Shown here: piece by piece, positions 50,296 to 59,077 of the stretch
Layout of the letters: every line of letters starts with the position of its first letter
Position numbering within the stretch: position 1 is the first letter of the stretch
NCBI RefSeq assembly: GCF_020042345.1
Contig: NZ_CP083387.1
Span: 2,418,001-2,482,000, forward strand
Source: Arachidicoccus terrestris
GTDB lineage: Bacteria; Bacteroidota; Bacteroidia; Chitinophagales; Chitinophagaceae
Reading direction: 5' to 3'
DNA length: 64,000 bases
The notes under the pieces: model-generated
Told to the model about the DNA's origin: nothing
Databases searched by the model: none
Seen by the model: the letters and a program-made list of their open reading frames with translations, nothing else
Translations under genes and position numbers: made by a program

Positions 50296-51248
50296 TAGTC
50301 GTCATATCGGTTTTGAGGGTGCGTTGTAGACAAAAGCGCACCCGGGGTATCTGTGCCATTTATTTGGAGGGCCAGTTTTCTAAAATAATAAAATAGAATA
50401 ATAAGGGCCATCATCGAAATGATTTCCAGCGAAAGAGAGCTCTGGCCGTGCATGGCTTCTTTCAGAGAGCCGCTTTTAAGATTATGATAAAACAAGACCG
50501 CCACAATGACGCCATTATTGATAAAATGGATGACCATATTCAGCGCTATATTGCGGCCATAATAAAATACATAACCCAGTATCATACCGATAAAGAGCCG
50601 GGGCAGAAAGCCTATGTACGAGCCATGGATCGCGCTGAATATGACAGAGGTGATCAAAATGGCCCAAAATGGCTTTTTTATCCACCGGAGCATGATCTGT
50701 TGCAGACAGCCTCTGAACAAGAGCTCTTCAAAAAGGGCTGGCAGTAAGGCTATGAGAATCAATGATTTGATAAAGCCGCCCCAGGAATCCAACTCTAACA
50801 TGTAGAGCATTTGCTGGTCGTACCGGGTCTCCACCTGGTCAAAGTGTGCTTTCAGGTCCGTTGATAATGGAATCTGATCCTGTAACCAGGAAACCAGATC
50901 CGTTGCGGAAATCGTCGCCACTGCGATAAAAATCACCAGTAACCATAGGCGCCAGGGCCGGCGATTTTTGATCATAAAATAGTCCGGATGGGGCCTTACA
51001 AATAAATTAAATAAAAACGCCGGGCCGGCGAAAATGCAGAAAGTGCTGATTATCTGCATCCACCTGGCCAGCTCTGCAAAGGCGGGATCCCCGCCGGTAA
51101 TGCCTTCGATCGTCGCTCCGGGCGTAGAACTGATCATAATAAAGCTGATAATACCACTGAATAGCAGGCCAAAACAGACCATTCCCAGCAATATAAAGAA
51201 TTGCCTGCGGGCGCTTACTTGTAATTTTAAAGGGGGGAATTGATCCAT
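50295..51248 (-). CDS. CPBP-family intramembrane glutamic protease
   Basis: The 317-aa membrane protein has about eight hydrophobic segments and the CPBP (CAAX protease/bacteriocin-processing) motifs. These are the EExxxR block LFEELLFRGCLQQ (about residue 180) and the histidine motifs FSAIHGSYIGFLPRLF and VIHFINN. Family members cut or modify peptides within the membrane, for example in bacteriocin maturation or self-immunity; here the substrate is unknown. The ATG at 51248 (MDQFPPLKL) is preferred over a TTG two codons upstream. It is coupled to cdsA by a one-base overlap. Confidence 0.9.
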   Translation of the reverse strand: MDQFPPLKLQVSARRQFFILLGMVCFGLLFSGIISFIMISSTPGATIEGITGGDPAFAELARWMQIISTFCIFAGPAFLFNLFVRPHPDYFMIKNRRPWRLWLLVIFIAVATISATDLVSWLQDQIPLSTDLKAHFDQVETRYDQQMLYMLELDSWGGFIKSLILIALLPALFEELLFRGCLQQIMLRWIKKPFWAILITSVIFSAIHGSYIGFLPRLFIGMILGYVFYYGRNIALNMVIHFINNGVIVAVLFYHNLKSGSLKEAMHGQSSLSLEIISMMALIILFYYFRKLALQINGTDTPGALLSTTHPQNRYDD

Positions 51249-51285
51249 CCACAAACCGGTTTATGGTAATAAAAGATATTGAGTG

Positions 51286-51293
51286 TATTTTTG
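51286..51293 (+). promoter_or_regulatory. Promoter -7 element of dusB
   Basis: TATTTTTG is an exact TAnnTTTG match, about 60 bases before the ATG at 51352, in the short divergent space shared with the CPBP gene. Confidence 0.55.
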
Positions 51294-51351
51294 CAGCGAA
51301 TATACGGCCAATATCCAAGATGGATGATCGCTGTATTGTTTAATTAGATAT

Positions 51352-52395
51352 ATGATAAAAATTGGTTCAATAGAATTACCAGACTTTCCCTTGCTGCTGG
51401 CGCCTATGGAGGATGTCAGTGACCCCCCTTTTCGTTCTGTGTGCAAAGTAAACGGAGCGGACCTGATGTATACCGAATTTATCAGTAGCGAGGGGCTGAT
51501 CCGGGATGCGATCAAAAGCAGGAGAAAACTGGATATATATGAAGAAGAACGACCTATCGGGATCCAGATCTTTGGTGGGGATGAAGAGGCGATGGGCATG
51601 AGCGCCGCTATTGTGGACGCCGTAGGTCCCGATCTGCTGGATATTAATTTTGGCTGTCCGGTAAAGAAAGTCGTAACCAAGGGTGCCGGCGCCGGCGTTT
51701 TAAAGGACGTGGATCTTATGGTCCGGTTGACCAGTTCAGTGATAAAGCATACCAATTTACCGGTTACTGTAAAGACGCGCCTGGGCTGGGATGACCAGAG
51801 CAAAAATATTGAAGAGGTGGCTGAGCGCTTACAGGATATCGGGATTGCTGCGCTGTCTATTCATGGCAGGACCCGCTGTCAGATGTATAAAGGAGAGGCG
51901 GACTGGGCATTGATCGGCAAGATCAAAGACAATCCCCGCATCAAAATCCCGGTCTTTGGCAACGGGGATATTGATTCCCCTGAAAAGGCATTAGCCTACA
52001 AAAACCGGTATGGGGTAGATGGCATTATGATTGGCCGGGCAGCGATCGGCTATCCCTGGATCTTTAATGAGATTAAGCATTTTCTGGCTACAGGTGAGCA
52101 TCTGCCGCTGCCTACCGTTCAACAGCGTGTAGCAGTTATTCGTCAACACCTCAAATACTCCCTGTCCTGGAAAGGACCTGTAGTCGGTATTCGGGAAATG
52201 CGTCGTCATTATACCAATTATCTGAAAGGTTTCCCCAATATCAAAGAATTTAAAAGCCGTTTGGTTCGTCTGGATACCTATGAAGAGATCGACGAAGTGC
52301 TGGAAGAAGTGCTGCGCTATTATGAAGGTTTTGTCGCCGAAAAGAATCTTTGGACGTTTGCAGAAGGTGCCCCTAACTGCGAAACAGCAAAGTAA
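51352..52395 (+). CDS. dusB: tRNA-dihydrouridine synthase (DusB-like)
   Basis: The 347-aa flavoprotein reduces uridines in tRNA with FMN and NADPH. The TIM-barrel carries LLLAPMEDVSDPPFR, the catalytic-cysteine block INFGCPVKKVVTKGAGAGVL, VKTRLGW, IHGRTRCQMYKGEADW and FGNGDI...GIMIGRAAIGYPW, followed by the C-terminal helical domain (about 245-330) that recognises tRNA. The start ATG fits the family. It converges with an AhpD-like gene across a two-way terminator hairpin. Confidence 0.93.
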   Translation: MIKIGSIELPDFPLLLAPMEDVSDPPFRSVCKVNGADLMYTEFISSEGLIRDAIKSRRKLDIYEEERPIGIQIFGGDEEAMGMSAAIVDAVGPDLLDINFGCPVKKVVTKGAGAGVLKDVDLMVRLTSSVIKHTNLPVTVKTRLGWDDQSKNIEEVAERLQDIGIAALSIHGRTRCQMYKGEADWALIGKIKDNPRIKIPVFGNGDIDSPEKALAYKNRYGVDGIMIGRAAIGYPWIFNEIKHFLATGEHLPLPTVQQRVAVIRQHLKYSLSWKGPVVGIREMRRHYTNYLKGFPNIKEFKSRLVRLDTYEEIDEVLEEVLRYYEGFVAEKNLWTFAEGAPNCETAK

Positions 52396-52425
52396 TAGAG
52401 AGATAGCCCAAGTGGTATCATTAAT

Positions 52426-52468
52426 AACAAGCCGGCAGCAAGTAGAGAATGCTTACTGCCGGCTTGTT
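52426..52468. terminator. Two-way hairpin between dusB and the AhpD-like gene
   Basis: Thirteen-base arms AACAAGCCGGCAG (52426-52438) and their complement (52456-52468) enclose a 17-base loop. The outer part is AT, and the hairpin sits between convergent stops, so it can serve both transcripts. Confidence 0.8.
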
Positions 52469-52485
52469 CAGTTTAACTGGTTTAC

Positions 52486-52998
52486 TTAGGCGGACACCTG
52501 TTCCTTTTTGGACTTGGGTGAAAACATGCCTGGTACATATCCGCCTACTTCCGGGGGAAAGGCAATATTAAACCTGTTATAGGTATTAATGGCGGCAATG
52601 CCCAGGGTGAGATCCATCAGCTGACTGCCTGTAAAAAACCGGGCTGCCTCATCATAAATATCCTGAGGCACCTGGCCATTTTCCAGTTTGGTAACTGCCT
52701 CGGCCCAGTTAAGCGCCGCTCTCTCCTCTTCTGTAAAGAACGGCGTTTCCCGCCAGGCATCCATGACAAGTAAACGCTGCACGTTTTCTCCCGCTGCCAG
52801 TAAATCTTTAGAGTGCATATCCAGGCAATAAGCACAGCCATTGATCTGGCTGACCCGGTAATAGATCAGGTGCATGAGATTGACCGGTAGATCAGAGCGC
52901 ATCAGGTGCGTACCAAAATGTTGTAAAGTGCCCATGACAGTTTTGCCATCACTGAGCAGGCTGATGCGGTTCGAATGCCTTTTTGTTGTCGTTTCCAT
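52486..52998 (-). CDS. Carboxymuconolactone decarboxylase/AhpD-like alkylhydroperoxidase
   Basis: The 170-aa helical protein has the AhpD-type redox motif INGCAYCLDMHSKDLLAAGE, a CxxC followed by His, around residues 53-72. Family members reduce peroxides or act in related thiol chemistry. There is no signal peptide. It is a single gene between the dusB terminator and an AT-rich promoter region with a TATATTATATAT stretch near 53030-53040. The ATG at 52998 is clear. Its physiological reductant is unknown. Confidence 0.92.
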   Translation of the reverse strand: METTTKRHSNRISLLSDGKTVMGTLQHFGTHLMRSDLPVNLMHLIYYRVSQINGCAYCLDMHSKDLLAAGENVQRLLVMDAWRETPFFTEEERAALNWAEAVTKLENGQVPQDIYDEAARFFTGSQLMDLTLGIAAINTYNRFNIAFPPEVGGYVPGMFSPKSKKEQVSA

Positions 52999-53106
52999 AG
53001 TGTATTTCTTTTTAATGTTTTCTAATTATATATTATATATGGATACAACGAATGGCAAAGTCAAGATTGGACAAAAGGGCTGTAATTTTTGTAGTATTGG
53101 GAAGGA

Positions 53107-53154
53107 ATCCGCCCCTTCAAATCCATTTAAAGGAAGGGATTTGAAGGGGCGGAT
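53107..53154 (-). repeat. Perfect 18-base-pair palindromic hairpin downstream of GH92
   Basis: Arms 53107-53124 and 53137-53154 are perfectly complementary, with a 12-base spacer. It lies 25 bases after the GH92 stop and could end that transcript, though no T run follows on the minus strand. The GC-rich arms in an AT-rich spacer resemble a dispersed palindromic element. Confidence 0.6.
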
Positions 53155-53178
53155 AAAAGGGTGAAGCAAAAGAGGGCT

Positions 53179-55476
53179 TTAGTAATTAGTTAATCCTTTT
53201 ATGTCCTGCCCCCACTTTTTATTCGGTTTGTTCCCCATTACAAATTCCAGGGTTGCGCCATTTTCAATGTCGCTGTGCCGGATAAAAGGCTTATTATAGA
53301 TTTTGCCGTTCAATTTAACTGACTGAATATATATATTTTCATCGGAGATATTTTTTGCGGTCATTTTAAATACTTTACCATTTTCTAAATGAATGGTGGC
53401 GGATTTTAAGATCGGTGAGCCAATTTCATACTGACCGCTGGCTGGGTTGACGGGATAGAAGCCCATCGCGCTGAAGATATACCAGCTGGACATCTGACCG
53501 CAGTCTTCATTTCCGGAGTAGCCCGAAAATGAATTATTATATAGCTCCCTGAGGACTTTGGAAACATAATATTGCGTCTTCCAGGGCTGTCCGACATAAT
53601 CATAGAGATAGGTGACATGATGGCTGGGTTCGTTCCCATGCGCATATTGACCGATAAAGCCGGATGCGTTACCATTGACCTCTTTAGGCAAGTCTTTAAT
53701 GGTAAAAAAGCTGTCGAGTTTTTCGATGAAACCCTTTTTACCCCCTTCGAGTGCGATCAGTCCAGAGATGTCCTGAGGTACATACCAGAGATATTGCCAG
53801 GCATTGCCTTCTGTGAATGGGTTGCCACCGTTTCCACCATAGGCAAGCGGATTAAAATCCGGTAACCAGTCTCCTTTATCATCTTTGGCCTGGAAGAAGC
53901 CTGATTTTTTGTTAAACAGGTTTTTATAATAGCCGGATCTTTTGAGAAAATACTGATAGTCTTTCTCCTTGCCCAGCTTTTTGGCCAGCATGGCTACACA
54001 CCAGTCGTCATATGCCATTTCCAGGGTAATGGAAACGGATTGGGATTGCTTGTTCTCCGGCATATAATGATATTTATCCCACAGATAGAATGGCGCGCCA
54101 GGATGGTTGGTGATAGAAGAATTCTTAACCGCTTCATAGGCCTTTTCTACATCAAACCCTTTGATGCCCTTAAAAATGGCATCTACGATCACCGGGATAG
54201 CGTGATTACCGATCATACAGTAATTCTCCTCACCCCAGAGTTGCCAGATAGGGAGATAGCCAAACGTCTCATACTGGCGAAGCATGCTGCGGATAAACCC
54301 TGCAGTACGGTCCGGCTGTAAGATCGTATAGAGCGGATGTGCAGCCCGGTATGTATCCCAAAGAGAGAAGGTGGAATAGTGGGTCTTATCATCTGCTTTT
54401 TTTATCGTGTAATCAGTGGCCATATAATCGCCGTTGACATCTGCGAGATTATTAGGTTGGGTATAGGCATGGTAGAGCCCCGTATAAAAGATTTCTTTCT
54501 GGGCTTTAGTGCCTTCAATAGACACCTGACTGAGCTGTTTTTCCCATTTCTGCCTGGCTTCTGCTTCAATCTGATCGAATTTCTTATCGCCGATTTCGGC
54601 CAGCAGGTTTTCTTTGGCGCCGGTTGTGCTGACAGAGGACAGGCCCACTTTAATGCGTAAAGGCTCGCCGTTTCTGGTATCAAAGTTCAATACAGCCCTG
54701 ATATTGGTTCCATTGACTATCTTTTCATTGGCATACATACTGCCACCATTAAAGAGCTCATTGGACTGGATCGGTTGAGAGAACTTCGCGTAGAAATAGA
54801 CTTTACGGAGATTGGCCCAACCGGTTAATATTCGGTATCCCTGAACCGTATAGGCATCGATCTGCCTGATCTCAGCATCGATGACTTTACAAGACCAGTA
54901 TGGACGTTTTTTATTAAGCGTATGATTCAGATCAATGATTAGATGGGCCTTATCCGTCTTTGGAAAGGTATAACGGTGATAACCCGCGTGCTCCGTTGCC
55001 GTGAGTTCTGCATTGATATTATAGTCCAGTAGCTTCACCTGATAATAGCCTACATGGGCAGACTCCTGGTCATGAGAAAACCGGCTGCGATAGCCGCCGT
55101 CGGGGTTATCAGCTTTACCCGGCGTAGCATGTATTTCTCCAGTGGTGGGCATAAACAGTACATCAAATAAATCGGCAACCCCGGTACCACTTAAATGCGT
55201 GTGGCTAAATCCCACAATTGTTTTGTCATTATAGTCATATCCTGAAGCTGGATTGTCCGGGTTGTCCTCGGTGTCAGGACTTAATTGTACGAAGCCGAAA
55301 GGAAGGGTTGCACCCGGAAAATTACTGCCGGACAGACTGGATGCATCCACGGCTCCGGTACCGATAAACGGGTTTACATAACTGGTTACCTCAGTTGAAG
55401 CAGGGGTCTGTGCTTTGACGCTGAGGACGCTGAGAGAGATGCCTACAGCGCAAAGTAAATAAAGTATCTTTTTCAC
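53179..55476 (-). CDS. GH92 alpha-mannosidase, exported
   Basis: The 765-aa enzyme has a signal peptide (KKILYLLCAVGISLSVLSVKA) and the GH92 two-domain build. The N-terminal beta-sandwich (about 25-260) starts YVNPFIGTG with SNFPGATLPFGFVQLSPDT. The (alpha/alpha)6 barrel holds FSLWDTYRAAHPLYT, GNEPSHHVTYLYDY (about residue 612, metal-binding region) and GNEDCGQMSSWYIFSAMGFYP (about residue 657, general-base Asp region). GH92 enzymes are calcium-dependent exo-alpha-mannosidases, often alpha-1,2. No ATG exists; the GTG at 55476 gives the cleanest signal peptide, while a GTG at 55512 would place a 12-base inverted repeat inside the gene. It follows the response-regulator gene by 115 bases. Confidence 0.92.
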   Translation of the reverse strand: MKKILYLLCAVGISLSVLSVKAQTPASTEVTSYVNPFIGTGAVDASSLSGSNFPGATLPFGFVQLSPDTEDNPDNPASGYDYNDKTIVGFSHTHLSGTGVADLFDVLFMPTTGEIHATPGKADNPDGGYRSRFSHDQESAHVGYYQVKLLDYNINAELTATEHAGYHRYTFPKTDKAHLIIDLNHTLNKKRPYWSCKVIDAEIRQIDAYTVQGYRILTGWANLRKVYFYAKFSQPIQSNELFNGGSMYANEKIVNGTNIRAVLNFDTRNGEPLRIKVGLSSVSTTGAKENLLAEIGDKKFDQIEAEARQKWEKQLSQVSIEGTKAQKEIFYTGLYHAYTQPNNLADVNGDYMATDYTIKKADDKTHYSTFSLWDTYRAAHPLYTILQPDRTAGFIRSMLRQYETFGYLPIWQLWGEENYCMIGNHAIPVIVDAIFKGIKGFDVEKAYEAVKNSSITNHPGAPFYLWDKYHYMPENKQSQSVSITLEMAYDDWCVAMLAKKLGKEKDYQYFLKRSGYYKNLFNKKSGFFQAKDDKGDWLPDFNPLAYGGNGGNPFTEGNAWQYLWYVPQDISGLIALEGGKKGFIEKLDSFFTIKDLPKEVNGNASGFIGQYAHGNEPSHHVTYLYDYVGQPWKTQYYVSKVLRELYNNSFSGYSGNEDCGQMSSWYIFSAMGFYPVNPASGQYEIGSPILKSATIHLENGKVFKMTAKNISDENIYIQSVKLNGKIYNKPFIRHSDIENGATLEFVMGNKPNKKWGQDIKGLTNY

Positions 55477-55483
55477 CGATTGG

Positions 55484-55514
55484 TTGTGGTTTATTGTAAA
55501 AAAATAAACCACAA
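55484..55514 (-). promoter_or_regulatory. Perfect inverted repeat just ahead of the GH92 start
   Basis: TTGTGGTTTATT (55484-55495) and its exact complement (55503-55514) are separated by seven bases. The repeat ends eight bases before the GTG start. It could be an operator for a dimeric regulator or an RNA hairpin controlling access to the start codon. Confidence 0.6.
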
Positions 55515-55591
55515 CTTTACGTCAATTCTCTTTGGGCTGGTATTAACCAATGTTAAATGGATCGTTAACGCAATGCGGCTTCCGGCACTCT

Positions 55592-56302
55592 TCAGGTAGT
55601 TTTTTTGACGTTAAAGACGAATCCGACACCATAGACATTGTCAATACTTACCATATCTGAGTGTTGCAATAATTTGCGTAGCCGGGAAATAAATACATCC
55701 AGACTTCTGCCCAGAAAATAGTCATTCTCTCCCCAGAGTTGTAATAAGATCTCCTCCCTTTTAAGCACTCTGTTGGGATGCTTGCACAGATAATGTAAGA
55801 GTTCCGCTTCCCTGACCGTCAACGTGATAGGCTTATCACCCTTGATGGAAAGCCGCAACAGGTCCTTATGCAGTATAATGTCCCCGACCGGAATATCATT
55901 TTTAGTTTCTGTGCTTTCCTGTTCAGGGGGTTGTTTGCGACGGATAATGTTTTTGATGCGAAGGACCAGCTCATCAATATCAAAGGGCTTGCTGATATAA
56001 TCATCCGCCCCGAGTTTCAGACCTTTCAGGCGGTCCTTTTTCTCATTGCGGGCCGTGAGAAATAAAAAGGGAACAGAAACATCCTCTTTGATAATAAGTT
56101 CTGCCAGCTCAAAGCCGTTCATTTCAGGGAGCTGAATGTCAATGATTAGTATATCAAATATCTGTTTCTTTGTCAAAAATGTCCGGTAGGCATCCTTACC
56201 GTTCAGACACCAATGCACCTCAAAGTTCATCGCTTCTAAATATTGTTTGACGACGTTGCCCAGATCTTCCTGGTCTTCTACAAATAGAATTTTGTGTTTC
56301 AT
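55592..56302 (-). CDS. OmpR-family response regulator
   Basis: The 236-aa protein has a receiver domain (residues 1-120) with acidic pocket ED (about 9-10), phospho-acceptor D55 in ILIIDIQLPEMNG, and the conserved Lys in LGADDYISKPFD (about 105). A C-terminal winged helix (about 140-235) has LTVREAELLHYLCKHPNRVLKREEILLQLWG, typical of OmpR/PhoB. The ATG at 56302 (MKHKILFVEDQED) is used instead of a TTG three codons earlier. It lies 15 bases behind the histidine kinase gene and 115 bases ahead of GH92, so it probably controls the flanking glycosidase genes. Confidence 0.95.
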   Translation of the reverse strand: MKHKILFVEDQEDLGNVVKQYLEAMNFEVHWCLNGKDAYRTFLTKKQIFDILIIDIQLPEMNGFELAELIIKEDVSVPFLFLTARNEKKDRLKGLKLGADDYISKPFDIDELVLRIKNIIRRKQPPEQESTETKNDIPVGDIILHKDLLRLSIKGDKPITLTVREAELLHYLCKHPNRVLKREEILLQLWGENDYFLGRSLDVFISRLRKLLQHSDMVSIDNVYGVGFVFNVKKTT

Positions 56303-56317
56303 GTTTTGCAATATTTG

Positions 56318-57760
56318 CTACCCTTTGGGCATCATTATGATAAATTGTGTACCTCGGCCTTCTTTACTTTCTACATCGAGCGTCCAGCCATGCGCCAGAA
56401 TGCATTGTTTGACATAGAACAGGCCTAACCCCAGTCCGTTAACATCTTCCGTGCTTTTATTTTTACTTCTGTAGAACTTTTCAAAAATATGACGGATGGT
56501 TTTTTGAGACATTCCAATCCCGTTATCAGAAATCGATAGCTGGATCATTTTTTTGTCCTGCTCGGCATGGATGCGGATCTTTTTGACAGGAGCGCTATTG
56601 TATTTGATCGCATTTTCCAAAAGATTCAGGATCGTAGTGGTAAACCAGAACTTATCCAATAAGACCAGAAAGTCATCCGGGATCTTGTCCAGTTTGATCT
56701 CTACATTTTTGCTGGTCAAAGTTAAGCGATAATCCAGTAATATTTCCTCCAGTAAATCTCCCAGGTAATAACTTTCTTTTTTCAAGGTGGCATTATTCAT
56801 AACTGTTATGTCCAACACCTGACTGAAAATGGTTTTGAGCCGGCTTGTCTGTCTGGATATAATATCTGTGAGCGGAGCGATATTTTCCTTCTTTTCCAGG
56901 ATCCGCTCATTTTGGAGGCTCTTGTTGGCGACCATAATAGTGGCCAGGGGCGTATGAAACTCATGGGTAATACTGTTCACGAAATCTGATTTCATTTCGG
57001 CAAGCTTTTTTTGTCTGAGCCAGTTGCGAAATGTGAAAAAGTAAATGATCATCACGGCCAGTAGTGAAAAGAAAGACAGTGCGAATGTCGGCTTCATCAG
57101 GCTAAGTATGGCCCATGTCCGGTTGGGGGAGTCTACATATAATTGGAAGGTGATCTGGTAACTATAGGCGTCCGGGGCGCTTACCGTTATCGACGTCACC
57201 TGGTTTTTCATATTGAGGTTTGCCAGGTTTCCGGAAACGGAAGCGCCCTCTGGTATAATATAACTACTGTGTAGTAGGGGCAACCTATGGCCATTTTGGA
57301 ATAATATGATATAATTGCTTCCCGAGAAAGTGATACTGAGTGTCTTGATAACCAGCCGGTACTGAAGATCATGCTTGAGGTGATTTTCCTTCAGGATTTT
57401 TGCAAAAACGGTATCCATGGGGCTGGAAGCCCTTAGTGCCCTAAACAGACTGTCGCAGATCTTCTGCCGTTGAAGATTAAAGGCCGCCGGGTCATTTTTA
57501 TAGAGAAATTCCAGCCGGCGCATGTTTTTGTGGATAAAACTATCGATAATCTTCTGGCCGCCGGGATATACTTTGTCATTGCGTATGTCTCTGGAGTATA
57601 CTTGCTTGATCAACTGTTTCTCTGCATAAAAATAATGCTCATCTTTTAGCTTATAGGTATTGTATACCAAAAAAAACTGCACCCCGAGTAGGACCAGAAA
57701 GCTGAGGACCGCAATAATTTTATAGATCAGAATAGAGGTTGATTTCACGGGCTGCCCCAT
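56318..57760 (-). CDS. Membrane sensor histidine kinase
   Basis: The 480-aa protein has one membrane helix (about 12-33), an extracytoplasmic sensor region of about 190 residues without a recognised domain, and a second helix (about 226-243). The kinase core follows: H-box with H266 (VNSITHEFHTPLATIM), N-box LLENAIKYNS, and G-boxes DNGIGMSQ and GLGLGLFYVK. It should phosphorylate the regulator encoded 15 bases downstream. The ATG at 57760 (MGQPVKSTS) is preferred over a TTG three codons upstream. Position beside GH92, GH43 and GH78 genes suggests that it senses a glycan fragment or envelope state. Confidence 0.94.
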   Translation of the reverse strand: MGQPVKSTSILIYKIIAVLSFLVLLGVQFFLVYNTYKLKDEHYFYAEKQLIKQVYSRDIRNDKVYPGGQKIIDSFIHKNMRRLEFLYKNDPAAFNLQRQKICDSLFRALRASSPMDTVFAKILKENHLKHDLQYRLVIKTLSITFSGSNYIILFQNGHRLPLLHSSYIIPEGASVSGNLANLNMKNQVTSITVSAPDAYSYQITFQLYVDSPNRTWAILSLMKPTFALSFFSLLAVMIIYFFTFRNWLRQKKLAEMKSDFVNSITHEFHTPLATIMVANKSLQNERILEKKENIAPLTDIISRQTSRLKTIFSQVLDITVMNNATLKKESYYLGDLLEEILLDYRLTLTSKNVEIKLDKIPDDFLVLLDKFWFTTTILNLLENAIKYNSAPVKKIRIHAEQDKKMIQLSISDNGIGMSQKTIRHIFEKFYRSKNKSTEDVNGLGLGLFYVKQCILAHGWTLDVESKEGRGTQFIIMMPKG

Positions 57761-57999
57761 TGGTTTCAAATTTAAAAGTAAAGTTCCCTATTAATAATTG
57801 AAAATTATTAAAAATCCATTAACAATAATAGAAAGGCCTTCCTGCGGCTAAAGAGCTTCTAAACGAAAAGTTATGCATTTTAAAATGCAGTGGAATATGT
57901 TTAATATCGCGTTAAATAAAGTAATATCTGTTCCCCGGCGAGCCGTACCAGTTTGTATCTGACAAAACAATCAGCCAGGGGCTAACTGAACGACAATAT

Positions 58000-59004
58000 A
58001 TGGCAAAGAAAAAGAATCTTTTGGCAGTCCTTAACGTAATGTTATTGACCTGCAGTATTTTATCCGCGCAGCAAACAAAAAGTCATGCGTCCAAAGGATA
58101 TGCAGGCAATCCTGTTTTCCCCGGTTGGTATGCGGATCCTGAAGGGGTGATCTATGGAAAACAATACTGGGTGTTTCCTACCTATTCGGCCAGGTACGAG
58201 GATCAGATTTATTTTGACGCGTTCAGTTCTCCTGATCTGGTGCATTGGACAAAACACCATAGTATTCTGGATACCAGTCAGGTAAAATGGGCCAAAAAAG
58301 CGATGTGGGCGCCGGCTGTCTTGGAAAAGGCAGGCAAATACTATCTGTTTTTCGGGGCGAATGACGTTCATGAAGGAGAAATTGGAGGTATCGGCGTCGC
58401 CGTGGCTGACAAGCCCGAGGGCCCCTATAAAGACCTTATCGGCAAGCCGCTGATCGGAACGATCCATAATGGGGCACAGCCCATCGATCAGTATGTTTTT
58501 CATGATACGGATGGAAGCTATTATATGTATTACGGTGGATGGGGGCATTGTAACGTCGTGCGCCTGAAACCTGACTTTACAGGCTTGATACCTTTTGATG
58601 ACGGAACTATTTATAAAGAAGTCACGCCTAAAGGTTATGTAGAGGGGCCGTTTATGTTTATACGGAACGGAAAATATTACTTTATGTGGTCAGAAGGCGG
58701 CTGGGGCGGCCCTGATTACAAGGTGGCTTATGCCATTGCTGACAACCCGCTGGGCCCCTTTAAACGGATCGGTACCATTTTGCAACAGGACAGTGCCGTA
58801 GCCACGGGCGCCGGGCACCATAGTGTGGTCAAAGTGCCGGACGAAGACAGGTATTATATTGTCTATCATAGAAGGCCGCTGGGAGAAACGAAAGCCAATA
58901 GCCGGGAGACATGCATAGACGAGATGCATTTTGATAAAGCGGGCAGGATTCTGCCGGTCAAAATGACTTTTAAAGGGGTTAAGGCACACACCATCAAAAA
59001 CTGA
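58000..59004 (+). CDS. GH43 family glycoside hydrolase, exported
   Basis: The 334-aa enzyme has a signal peptide (LLAVLNVMLLTCSILSAQ) and a single five-bladed beta-propeller. The three acidic catalytic residues of GH43 are visible: base D46 (GWYADPEG), pKa-modulating D163 (QPIDQYVF) and acid E215 (GYVEGPFMF). GAGHHSVVKV carries the calcium-site His. GH43 members remove arabinofuranose, xylose or galactose residues; which one cannot be told. It is the first of the plus-strand genes GH43-GH78-GH92, divergent from the sensor kinase with 239 bases between the starts. Confidence 0.9.
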   Translation: MAKKKNLLAVLNVMLLTCSILSAQQTKSHASKGYAGNPVFPGWYADPEGVIYGKQYWVFPTYSARYEDQIYFDAFSSPDLVHWTKHHSILDTSQVKWAKKAMWAPAVLEKAGKYYLFFGANDVHEGEIGGIGVAVADKPEGPYKDLIGKPLIGTIHNGAQPIDQYVFHDTDGSYYMYYGGWGHCNVVRLKPDFTGLIPFDDGTIYKEVTPKGYVEGPFMFIRNGKYYFMWSEGGWGGPDYKVAYAIADNPLGPFKRIGTILQQDSAVATGAGHHSVVKVPDEDRYYIVYHRRPLGETKANSRETCIDEMHFDKAGRILPVKMTFKGVKAHTIKN

Positions 59005-59077
59005 GGATATATATAAGTGATTAACCGGCAAACATGGAAAATTATTATTTCCATGATCGCTTCACCCGTTCACAGAT

